Shown: positions 25,483-33,665 of the stretch, piece after piece
Numbering within the stretch: position 1 is the stretch's first letter
How the letters are laid out: each line of letters begins with the position of its first letter
Source of the DNA: an uncultured Verrucomicrobia subdivision 3 bacterium
GTDB lineage: Bacteria; Verrucomicrobiota; Verrucomicrobiia; Limisphaerales; DASXHY01
DNA length: 64,000 nucleotides
Assembly (NCBI GenBank): GCA_937890005.1
Contig: CALBZA010000003.1
Coordinates: 1-64,000, forward strand
Direction of reading: 5' to 3'
Position numbers and translations under genes: made by a program
Notes under the pieces: generated by a model
Told to the model about the DNA's origin: nothing
Seen by the model: only the letters and a program-made list of their open reading frames with translations
Database searches by the model: none

Positions 25483-26445
25483 TCAGCTCAGTTCTCGCTC
25501 TTCAAACAGCAGCACGGCGAATGAAAGTGCCGCGCCGACATAACCCACCACGTACGCCAGCGCCTTGCCGACATATCCCCAATGGAAAGTGCTTCTTCCC
25601 GTTTCCAGCGCGTCCGCGAGCCAGAAAAGCTGCCAGTTCGGAATCACGCTGTAAAGAATCGACGCCCACCACGCACCTTTCTCAGCAGGCCGGCCGAACA
25701 GATAGTTCGACATGAGCCCCAGCAGGAAAAATGCGGAACAGATCGCCAGCGTCGGGATCATGTCCAGCCGGGTCGAACAGGCCACTGCCAATGCCGCGAG
25801 AATCCAGGTCGCAAACAGAATCAGGATGGCGGCTGGAACCAGATTCCATTCGACATGCGCCGCCTCACCAAGACTCACCCTTTGTTCCGTGAACTGGACG
25901 ATTAAAAACGCCGCGGTGGTGACCGTCACCAGCATCGCAAAGAAGGCGTCGCTTACAAACGGACGTCGAAGGAAGAAATTGCTGAAGCCGCCAATGCAAT
26001 ACGCCAGCACGAGACCGCTCGAGAAAATGCCAAGCGCCGCCAGATCTGTTTTGCCATAGGCATCGAAGGCCATGCGGCTTGCCACCAGTGCGCCGACCAG
26101 ATTCACGTAAACCATCAACGTCAGCGCGCAAACCAGGCCGATATATTTCGCGATCAGGAACTGCGCGCGCCCAACCGGTTTCGAAAGAACAGCCAGCGCC
26201 GTTCCCGCCCGGAGTTCCCGCGCGAGCGCCGCCGAGGCGCTCAACACCGCGCCAAACAGCCCGGAAAGAAGCATCACCGCCAGGACGCTGGTCTTCACCA
26301 GCTTCGGCTCGTCCCCAAACGCGAAGTAATATGGCGTGGCCAGGAAAATCTCGAACGCCGTTGAGACTGTCGTCAGCAGCAGAAAAATCGGCTGCCGGAC
26401 CAATTCCATGAAAGTGTTCGCTGCGATGGGTACGAATTGTCGCAT
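25483..26445 (-). CDS. ABC-2 family permease-like membrane protein
   Basis: A 320-residue polytopic protein with about six helices, of the ABC-2/ABC-type transporter permease type: FVPIAANTFMELVRQPIF at the start and the coupling-helix motif ARELRAGTALAVLSKPVGRAQFLIAKYIG near 80-108. No ABC ATPase gene accompanies it; the next gene upstream is an unrelated VOC-family gene. The start at 26445 (MRQFVPIAAN) is set by the domain start; codons up to 26571 look non-coding. It is the first gene of the SPFH-metal ATPase block, 178 bases before the large SPFH gene. It may use an ATPase encoded elsewhere. Confidence 0.85.
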   Translation of the reverse strand: MRQFVPIAANTFMELVRQPIFLLLTTVSTAFEIFLATPYYFAFGDEPKLVKTSVLAVMLLSGLFGAVLSASAALARELRAGTALAVLSKPVGRAQFLIAKYIGLVCALTLMVYVNLVGALVASRMAFDAYGKTDLAALGIFSSGLVLAYCIGGFSNFFLRRPFVSDAFFAMLVTVTTAAFLIVQFTEQRVSLGEAAHVEWNLVPAAILILFATWILAALAVACSTRLDMIPTLAICSAFFLLGLMSNYLFGRPAEKGAWWASILYSVIPNWQLFWLADALETGRSTFHWGYVGKALAYVVGYVGAALSFAVLLFEERELS

Positions 26446-26602
26446 CTGGTCAGTCAGGCTGCACAGATTACGGATGATGTCATTGAATGCAAATCGTATT
26501 CCGCGACACGAACCAGACGAACCGTCGAACATCGTCCCGGCAAAGGACGAAAGGAGAATCCCGAAACGCAATGAAACGTTCCGGGATTCACCGTGAACAA
26601 GC

Positions 26603-27085
26603 TCAGCCCGCCTGTTTCATCTTCGCAAATTCTGCCTTCGCCCGGCGTTCCAGTTCCTCCGGCGAAACATCTTCCACGTGCGTCATGAACGTCCATTCGT
26701 GCCCGAACGGATCGACGACCGTCCCGGCTCGCTCACCGTAAAACTTGTTTTCCATCGGCAGCTTGACCCTGGCTCCCGCACGGACCGCCCGGTCGAATGC
26801 AGCATCTGCGTTCTCCACATAAACGACAAACGCAACGCAGGTTCCGTTCAACGAGGCGGGCGACTTGTTGCAGCCGGGAAACTCGTCGGCCAGCATGACG
26901 ATCGAATTCCCGACCACCAGTTCCGCATGCCCGACATTTATCCCGTCCGGCCCATTCATACGAAAACGTTCGGTGGCTCCGAATGCTTTCTTGTAAAAGT
27001 CGATAGCCTCCGCGGCGCCCTTGATCGTGAGGTAAGGCGTCACGGTGTGAAACCCGTCGGGTATTGGTTTGATGGTCGAACTCAT
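26603..27085 (-). CDS. VOC/PhnB-like glyoxalase-fold protein
   Basis: A 160-residue vicinal-oxygen-chelate protein of the PhnB type: PYLTIKGAAEAIDFYKKAFGA near the start, then HAELVVGNSIVMLADEFP and ERAGTVVDPFGHEWTFMTHVEDV. PhnB-like members often lack full metal sites and have no defined reaction, so no enzymatic role is given. The start at 27085 (MSSTIKPIPDGFH) begins the fold; an in-frame extension to 27331 is Arg/Cys-rich and rejected. Monocistronic. Confidence 0.9.
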   Translation of the reverse strand: MSSTIKPIPDGFHTVTPYLTIKGAAEAIDFYKKAFGATERFRMNGPDGINVGHAELVVGNSIVMLADEFPGCNKSPASLNGTCVAFVVYVENADAAFDRAVRAGARVKLPMENKFYGERAGTVVDPFGHEWTFMTHVEDVSPEELERRAKAEFAKMKQAG

Positions 27086-27230
27086 GGTGTTTGATGCGAT
27101 TTCTCGATGGCTGCAAGTGGTTCGCGGAAGGTCCCTCCTCGGAACCGCAAGGTCAAGAGGCCTTCGCCGGCGCATGAATAAACAGCCTGCGCGGTCGTCC
27201 GAGATAAAGAACTCCTGAAAAGGAACAAAT

Positions 27231-27872
27231 ATGAAAACAACAACCTGGCTGGCTTTATTGGGGGCGGCGCTCGTGGGGATGCAACAAACCCAGGTCGAAG
27301 CCCAGAGTTTTCCAATCAAAACACAACTCACCCTTCAGCATCAGGACAGCAGCAAGCTTTCGAAAGGGGTCTATACCGACAAGGTTCGCAGTGTCCGGCT
27401 GAGCAGCAATTACATCCTCAATCTCCTCCAGCCGTTCTACACCTCGACTCTTCCCAGCGGATTTCCGCTCGGATCCAAGCTCGTGCTGGTGAACTTCGAT
27501 CATTTCGAAGTGCAGTCCGTCAACGGCGTCGTGCTCGTCAGCAACACCGCTCCATACCTGACCTACACCGACACCTACACGCAGACCAACTTTCTGTTTC
27601 AAGGCAAGGAGAACATCAACTCCGGCCTCCTGAATCACACCTATTTCTATCAGGCGACCATTCAGTTCCAGGATCCTTCGCCCTCGGGAACGTCGTTTAC
27701 GTTCACCGGCAACACCGTCGAAAAATATTCACGGTCCGCTCAAGACACATTCGGCGATCACCTCGCATCCGGTTCTCTGACGATCACCGGATACGGCTCC
27801 GGCAACATCGATGGCAGCTTCTTTCTTCTCTCGGGAAAGTTCAGCACACCCGTCATGAAATGGATTGAATGA
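27231..27872 (+). CDS. Hypothetical secreted protein
   Basis: A 213-residue protein with a signal peptide (MKTTTWLALLGAALVGMQQTQVEAQS, cleavage near 25) and a Ser/Thr/Asn/Tyr-rich mature part of beta-strand character. I recognise no domain. It has an AAGGAAC ribosome-binding site 6-12 bases upstream of the ATG. There is no sorting tail, so it is probably released to the periplasm or outside. Neighbours are divergent and unrelated. Confidence 0.75.
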   Translation: MKTTTWLALLGAALVGMQQTQVEAQSFPIKTQLTLQHQDSSKLSKGVYTDKVRSVRLSSNYILNLLQPFYTSTLPSGFPLGSKLVLVNFDHFEVQSVNGVVLVSNTAPYLTYTDTYTQTNFLFQGKENINSGLLNHTYFYQATIQFQDPSPSGTSFTFTGNTVEKYSRSAQDTFGDHLASGSLTITGYGSGNIDGSFFLLSGKFSTPVMKWIE

Positions 27873-28199
27873 AACCGGGTTTTGAAAATTTCAGCCCGCA
27901 ATCGGTTCCCGAATCCGACTGCCCGGGAAGACACACCGGCCCGATCCTGCGAATGGTCATCCGGCCATTGGGACAGGAAACGACGCGGCAAGTTCGGTTT
28001 GGATCCTTTGCCGGTGGGTTCCGCGCGAAGAAAGTATTCCGCAGCGGACACACAGAAGATGGTCGTTGATCGAATCCAGCGCCGGAATAACTCCATGCTT
28101 CAGAAAGCCGCGTTCGAGCTCAACCACACGCAGGTCTTCGATCCGAGCTGGAACTCCTGGTAGCAATTGATTGATCGTCCTCCACGCGACCGGATCATG
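27873..28199. other. Intergenic region between convergent genes
   Basis: This 327-base stretch lies between the ends of the secreted protein and the chemoreceptor. Short frames exist on both strands (one of 69 codons on the minus strand contains IEDLRVVELERGFLKHG), but none has a convincing start or recognisable content. No strong terminator hairpin was seen. Confidence 0.4.
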
Positions 28200-30185
28200 T
28201 TACCGAGCCACCACTTCGCCGATGCGAGATTGCGTTCGCGAATTTGCCGAAAATCCGGGAATAAAACCACGCTCATTCGATTTCCCGGCTTCAGGCTTCG
28301 GTTCTGTCACGGTCGTGTTGATCTTCCCCACAACAACGTCATCACCACCCACCATCTGTCGCAGTTCCGCGACCATGGATTCCAGCGACGCGGCCTGTTC
28401 GTTGAGAGCAATTGCGGCGCTGGCACCTTCTTCCGCGCTGGCGGCGTTGGATTGAGTGACTTTGTCCATTTGAGACATTGCGGAGGAAACCAGTTCGATT
28501 CCCGTGCTCTGCTCCCTCGACGCGTCCGCGATCTGCCCCACCAGATCATCCATCATGCGAACCCGCGAAACGATCTCTTCGAAATGTTTTGAAACGCGCC
28601 AGCCGATTTTGACGCCGGAACTGCTCTTTCGGATGGAATCCTCAATTCGCCCCGCGGTTTCACGCGCTGCCTCGGCAGACCGCTTCGCCAGCCCGCGCAC
28701 TTCCTCCGCGACAACAGCGAACCCTTTTCCAGCCTCCCCGGCCCGGGCCGCCTCCACTGCTGCGTTCAATGCAAGCAGGTTGGTCTGGAAAGCGATTTCG
28801 TCGATGCTCTTGATAATCTTGCTGATGTTGTTGCTCGACTGCTCGATGTCCTTCATTGCAACAGCCATGTGATCCATGTCGGCGCGGCCGATGTCGGCCA
28901 CATTGCGCGCCTCCGCCGCAAGCTGTTTTGCGCTGTGGGCATTTTCCGCGTTTCGTCGAATCATGCCCGACATCTCTGCCAGCGATGCGCTGGTTTCCTC
29001 CAATGAAGCCGCCTGTTGAGTGGCTCCCTCAGCGCGCGCCTGGCTCGATGATGCCACTTCTGTGGCTGCGGCGATGATCCGATACGAACCGTCGCCCAGA
29101 GTTTCCGCGAGATGATGCAGGCGGCGATTCAGACCGCGGACAATCAACCAGACGACGGCGATCAGAAGCAGCGCCGCCATCCCGATTCCAACGTGATCTG
29201 CAATTTGCTTCGCTTTGTAATCCGCGATGCGGGTGGCCAGCAGGTTGTCCAATTCGGACGCCGCGACATTCCACAACCTGAAACTCTCCTCATGCGCGCG
29301 CCATCCGATCGCGTCGAACTTCTGTGGATCGGGAAGCGGCCCGTCCGCTACCATGCTGCGCAACAAGTCGATGAAATGCTGGTTTGCCACCCGAAAATTC
29401 GCCATCGCAGCCGGCAGGCTTTTGTGAAGTGATTCACTGACGCCGTGAAAGTTTTTGTCCTCATTCAGCGCCGCCTGCGCAGCGCTGACGATTCGATCTT
29501 CGTCAGACTGCTGGAGCAGTTCGGCCACGACAGCAATTGCGGCACGATTGCTGGTGGCGGTTCCGTCTCTCAGCCAGCCGCCGATTTCGAGGATGGCGCG
29601 GCCGAGTCTCTCCTGATGCTGCGGCAGCGCATGAAGCGTCATGTCCATCACGTAATAGCCGTCCAGATCCGGATCGAGAACCAGGTTGGAGGTGTCGCCG
29701 GAATGCGTGATGAGCGTGCGAATCGCTGTCATCATCCGTCCCGTGATCTCGCCGCGGGAAATGAGTTCGGGCGTCGATTGTTTCAGAGTCTCCCAATCCT
29801 TCCGCACCCGGGAAGGATCTGCATGCTCCCGCTGACGGGCCGCGAGTCCGGCTGGGGTGAGTTGCAGGGCAACGCCGTGTTCGCCCACGGCCCGAATGAA
29901 GCGGCTGAATGCGGTATCGATCTGCTGCTCGAGAATTGCGAGACGTTCGCGTGAGGAACCGTGGCGGACGATGTCGCGCGCGGCGGCCTGATGACGTGGA
30001 AGCAGTTCCAGCAGCTGTTCGAGCGGCCGTTGCAAAGCGTTTCCACGAAGTTCCTGCCGGCCGAATTCAATGTCTCTGCTGACGGTCGTGTGAATGACAA
30101 ACAACGCCACTCCCAGCATGGGAAGAAACCCGGTGATGGCGACGAGTACGAGACGATGCCACAACTTCAATCGAACGCGCTTCAT
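28200..30185 (-). CDS. Methyl-accepting chemotaxis protein
   Basis: A 661-residue transmembrane chemoreceptor. The first helix (about 9-33, HRLVLVAITGFLPMLGVALFV) is followed by a helical periplasmic sensor of about 280 residues and a second helix (about 312-331, GMAALLLIAVVWLIV). The signalling domain has the conserved hairpin FQTNLLALNAAVEAARAGE...GFAVVAEEVR. A typical HAMP domain between helix two and the signalling part is not obvious; only about 15 residues link them. The C-terminus lacks the CheR/CheB pentapeptide. No che, flagellar or pilus genes are near. The start at 30185 (MKRVRLKLW) is preferred because upstream codons are Arg-rich and non-coding in appearance. Confidence 0.93.
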   Translation of the reverse strand: MKRVRLKLWHRLVLVAITGFLPMLGVALFVIHTTVSRDIEFGRQELRGNALQRPLEQLLELLPRHQAAARDIVRHGSSRERLAILEQQIDTAFSRFIRAVGEHGVALQLTPAGLAARQREHADPSRVRKDWETLKQSTPELISRGEITGRMMTAIRTLITHSGDTSNLVLDPDLDGYYVMDMTLHALPQHQERLGRAILEIGGWLRDGTATSNRAAIAVVAELLQQSDEDRIVSAAQAALNEDKNFHGVSESLHKSLPAAMANFRVANQHFIDLLRSMVADGPLPDPQKFDAIGWRAHEESFRLWNVAASELDNLLATRIADYKAKQIADHVGIGMAALLLIAVVWLIVRGLNRRLHHLAETLGDGSYRIIAAATEVASSSQARAEGATQQAASLEETSASLAEMSGMIRRNAENAHSAKQLAAEARNVADIGRADMDHMAVAMKDIEQSSNNISKIIKSIDEIAFQTNLLALNAAVEAARAGEAGKGFAVVAEEVRGLAKRSAEAARETAGRIEDSIRKSSSGVKIGWRVSKHFEEIVSRVRMMDDLVGQIADASREQSTGIELVSSAMSQMDKVTQSNAASAEEGASAAIALNEQAASLESMVAELRQMVGGDDVVVGKINTTVTEPKPEAGKSNERGFIPGFSANSRTQSRIGEVVAR

Positions 30186-30435
30186 GTGCTTGCAATGCTG
30201 AACCTGCAACCGGCAACGACAGCGGACAAAACCAGCTTGAATAACCTCATTAAACGAGCGGTTCTTGTTTTCGACAGCGCCCCACGACGCTGTCTGATGA
30301 AACCGCAAGGAACGAGCAGAGATCGGCGGGGGAACGTTTGGGTTTAGGAAAAGTTCAGGAAAGTTGAGGCAGCAGTCGTTTCGATGGAGTCGTGACGATC
30401 CGTTCCGAGCTGCGTGCACGCCCGATCGCAGCCGT

Positions 30436-32337
30436 TCAGGATGCTGCTGCTTTGATTGCCTCCAGCTCTTCCCAGCGCGCGTAGAGTTTTGCGACTTCTT
30501 CCTTCTTCGCCGCAAGTTCGGCGAGCAGTTCGTTCGTGCGCGTGGCGTGAGTTTTGTGGAAATCCGGCGACGCAAACAAATCTTCAATTCGACCGACTTC
30601 CGCTTCGGCCGCCTGGATCTGTGCTTCAATGCCTTCCAGTTCGCGCGCTTCCTTGAACGAAAGCTTGCGGGGCTTCGTCTGCTTCGGGGCAGCGATACTT
30701 CGCGAACCTGCCGCCGACTTGTTTGTCGAAAGAATCGCAGCGCTCTGTCGTGCAGCTTCCGCTTCGGCGCGCTTCTTCTTCTCGATGTAATAATCGTAGT
30801 CGCCGGCGCTGTGATGAATGCGCCCGTCGCCTTCAAACGCCAGGATGTCCGTGCAAACGCGGTTGAGGAAATAGCGATCGTGACTGACAACGCACACCAC
30901 GCCTGGAAACGCGATCAACGCCTCCTCCAACACACGCAACGTGGAGAGATCGAGATCGTTCGTCGGCTCGTCGAGGATCAGGAAGTTGCCGCCATTCTTT
31001 AAAATGCGCGCGAGCAACAATCGGCTGCGTTCGCCGCCGCTGAGATATTTCACCTGCGTGCTGACGCGATCGTCGGAAAAGAGAAACCGCTTCAGATACG
31101 CCCGCAATGAAAGCTTCGCTTCGCCCCACTGAACGAACTCCGTGCCGTCGGCCAGTTCATCGAGCACCGTGCGCTCGTCGTTCAATTGAAGCCGGCCCTG
31201 ATCGACGTAATTGAACTTCGTCAGCTGACCGATCTTGATTGTGCCTTCGGTGGGCTGCAGCTGGCCGATGATGATCTTGAGCAGCGTGCTTTTGCCAAGG
31301 CCGTTTCGACCGCAAACACCGACGCGTTTGCCATTTTCAAAACTGTAGCTGAAACCGCTGAAGAGCATTCGTCCGCCGAGGGTCATTCCGATGTTGGTGA
31401 GATCGACCGTGCGATTGCCGAGTTGCGGTGGCGGCGGAATGACGAGTTCGACATCCTGTTCGACCGCCGGCCCTTCCTGGGCTGCCGTTTCGTAATAACG
31501 TTCAAATCGATTCTTCTGCTTGCTGCGTTGCGCGCGCGGGCCGGTGCGAACCCACTCGAGCTCCTTCTTCAGAAACATCTGGCGCTTGTGTTCGATCGTG
31601 GCATCGGCGGCCTGACGCTCGGCCTTCGCGAGCAGGTAATCGGTGTAGTTGCCTTCGTGCCAGAAGAACTTTCCGTCGCTCAGCTCCACCATGCGATTCA
31701 CCACACGATCGAGAAAATAGCGGTCGTGTGTGACGACCAGAAATGTTCCTTTGAACGCCTCCAGAAATTCTGCAACCCACTCGATCGATTCCGGATCGAG
31801 ATGGTTTGTCGGTTCGTCGAGAATCAGAAAATCCGGCCGGGCAACAATCGCGCGAGCCATGGCGACACGACGTTTTTCACCACCGGACAGTGTGTCGATG
31901 CTGCGATCGCCCGCCGGACAGTTCAGATGCGACAGCGCGGTTTCAATGCGTTGATCGAGCGTCCAGCCTTCCAGTGTCTGGATGCGATGCTCGAGTTCCT
32001 CGTGACGCTTCGACTCGGCGGGAAGCGATTCAAACTCTTCGATCAGATCGAGCACATGCTTTGCGCCGGCGCGGACATTCGCGCGAACGTCCAAAGCCGG
32101 ATCGAGCGTGAAGTCCTGCGAAAGGTAACTGATGACAAGATCACGTCGGCGGCTCACGTCGCCACTGTCGGGTGTGATCTGGCCGGTGAGGATTTTGAGG
32201 AACGTGCTTTTGCCACAGCCGTTGCGTCCGACGAGTCCGATGCGGTCGCCTTCCATGATGCCAAGCGTCGCCGAATCGAGAATGGTCTTCTCGTTATAGC
32301 GAATGACGACGTCGGTGACGGTGATGATGGAGGACAT
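30436..32337 (-). CDS. uup: ABC-F family ATPase, Uup-like
   Basis: A 633-residue twin-ATPase without membrane segments, a soluble ribosome-associated ABC-F protein. Two nucleotide-binding domains are present: GRNGCGKST and LSGGEKRRV with DEPTNHLDP, then GRNGLGKST and LSGGERSRL with DEPTNDLDL. The linker between them contains WVRTGPRAQRSKQKNRFERY, of Uup type, and the C-terminus is a coiled-coil domain (EAEVGRIEDLFASPDF). Uup is linked to precise excision of transposons and ribosome function in E. coli. The start at 32337 (MSSIITV) opens the first domain; longer frames upstream are not supported. Confidence 0.9.
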   Translation of the reverse strand: MSSIITVTDVVIRYNEKTILDSATLGIMEGDRIGLVGRNGCGKSTFLKILTGQITPDSGDVSRRRDLVISYLSQDFTLDPALDVRANVRAGAKHVLDLIEEFESLPAESKRHEELEHRIQTLEGWTLDQRIETALSHLNCPAGDRSIDTLSGGEKRRVAMARAIVARPDFLILDEPTNHLDPESIEWVAEFLEAFKGTFLVVTHDRYFLDRVVNRMVELSDGKFFWHEGNYTDYLLAKAERQAADATIEHKRQMFLKKELEWVRTGPRAQRSKQKNRFERYYETAAQEGPAVEQDVELVIPPPPQLGNRTVDLTNIGMTLGGRMLFSGFSYSFENGKRVGVCGRNGLGKSTLLKIIIGQLQPTEGTIKIGQLTKFNYVDQGRLQLNDERTVLDELADGTEFVQWGEAKLSLRAYLKRFLFSDDRVSTQVKYLSGGERSRLLLARILKNGGNFLILDEPTNDLDLSTLRVLEEALIAFPGVVCVVSHDRYFLNRVCTDILAFEGDGRIHHSAGDYDYYIEKKKRAEAEAARQSAAILSTNKSAAGSRSIAAPKQTKPRKLSFKEARELEGIEAQIQAAEAEVGRIEDLFASPDFHKTHATRTNELLAELAAKKEEVAKLYARWEELEAIKAAAS

Positions 32338-32458
32338 TACGAATGCGGAAATAAATTTCGCCGGACGAACCTGCGGGTCTTCTCTTCCCATCCTTCGCCG
32401 TTGCGAATGAAGAAGGCGATCGAGTGGGAGAGAATCAGATGAAGGGAACGTTTCCTTC

Positions 32459-33520
32459 TCACAAATCCCGCACTCCCTGCTTGTCGCGATAGAGCGCCAC
32501 GAGCGCGGCACCGATTGCCTGCGAAAGATCGCCGAGAATGGCCGGCGCGAACTTGATCGTGTTCTTCTGAGCAGACCAGAGATACGGCTGGGCCGCGTCG
32601 CGCACACCGCGCAGATAGCGGTCGCGGAATTCCTGCGATGTGGATCCCGGATCCATCAACCCGCCGCCAATGATCACAATGCCTGGATCCAGGGCCATCA
32701 CGAGATTCGCCACGTGCAGTCCGAGTGCGCGGGCCTGGAAATCGAAAACTTCGAGCGCGAGCGGATCGCCTTTCTGGGCGCGGCCGCGAAGGGACAACGC
32801 CTTCTCCTTCGGCGTTCCCGGCGCGGAGTTCAGTTCATGATCCGGATACTTCGGCAGGAGAACGGAAAGCAATTGGGGCAGTCCCGAAATCGTGGTGTAG
32901 GCTTCGATGCAACCCCAGTCCTTGCCGCAGCCGCAGGTGAACGGCCTGACCTGACTCATCCCCAGAAGGTGCAACGCCGCCGGCATGTGGCCGGCCTCCA
33001 TTCCCGCGAGAGTGTCGCCTTCGAGCGGAAAACCGTCAGCGCCCACAAATGCAGCGCCAAGACCGGAACCCGGCATCAGCATGAGCACCGTCGCCTTCGT
33101 GTTTCCACGCGCGTAGCCGGCTTCGGCCACGCCGCCAAAATTTCCGTCGTTGCCACAGATGAGCGGGATCGGATGGCTGGCGACCTGAGCGAGCGCCTGA
33201 CTGAACGTTGTATGAACGTCCCAACCGGCGAAGCTGGCGGGAAGATTTGGCGATTTATCGAACACGCCGTATTTCAGGTACGGTCCCGGAATCGAAAGAC
33301 CGACCCCTTTGACCTGTGACCATTGGAGCGAATTCTCCTTGAGGAAAATGGTGATCGCTTCAATCCAGCTGGAAATCACAGCTTCACGACCATTCTGGGA
33401 ATTCGTCGGCCGTTGCAGAAGCTTCGTGGAAATGGCCTCTCCGTTTTCCCAGACACCGTTGACCTTTGAGGTCGTTGCCCCGCCGTCCGCGCCGATGAAG
33501 ACTTTCCTGTCTGTGTTCAT
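32459..33520 (-). CDS. ROK family sugar kinase
   Basis: A 353-residue ASKHA-fold kinase. FIGADGGATTSKV at about 7-19 is the phosphate loop. PGPYLKY and CGNDGNFGGVAEAGYARG hold the sugar-binding region with a catalytic-type Asp. The ROK zinc signature GxEAGHMP...CGCGKDWGCIEAYTT is present, with His and Cys ligands. VNLVMALDPGIVIIGGG is the adenosine motif. Substrates of the family are glucose, fructose, N-acetyl sugars and related compounds; which one is used here is not clear. The start at 33520 (MNTDRKVF) begins the fold. Its stop lies 121 bases upstream of the ABC-F start. Confidence 0.9.
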   Translation of the reverse strand: MNTDRKVFIGADGGATTSKVNGVWENGEAISTKLLQRPTNSQNGREAVISSWIEAITIFLKENSLQWSQVKGVGLSIPGPYLKYGVFDKSPNLPASFAGWDVHTTFSQALAQVASHPIPLICGNDGNFGGVAEAGYARGNTKATVLMLMPGSGLGAAFVGADGFPLEGDTLAGMEAGHMPAALHLLGMSQVRPFTCGCGKDWGCIEAYTTISGLPQLLSVLLPKYPDHELNSAPGTPKEKALSLRGRAQKGDPLALEVFDFQARALGLHVANLVMALDPGIVIIGGGLMDPGSTSQEFRDRYLRGVRDAAQPYLWSAQKNTIKFAPAILGDLSQAIGAALVALYRDKQGVRDL

Positions 33521-33608
33521 GTGTGTTGTGACTGATTCTTCCGCGATGAGCGGCAATTCTGTTTTGCAGCAACGCAAAAGGGAAGCAGGAATGCGGCGGC
33601 GCGAGCCT

Positions 33609-33649
33609 CAAAAAATAGAAACCGCCGTGACATCGCTGCCACGGCGGCT
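33609..33649 (-). terminator. Rho-independent terminator of the beta-strand-repeat gene
   Basis: On the minus strand, CCGCCGTG and CACGGCGG (33640-33647 and 33622-33629 on plus) form an 8-base stem, followed by a U-rich tract (complement of 33609-33621, reading TTTCTATTTTTT). It lies 16 bases past the stop at 33666. Confidence 0.8.
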
Positions 33650-33665
33650 GCAATCCACTAACCTG

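Noticed and set aside
31186..32442. A 418-codon plus-strand frame
   Set aside because: Antisense to the Uup-like gene, where both ATPase domains are intact on the minus strand.
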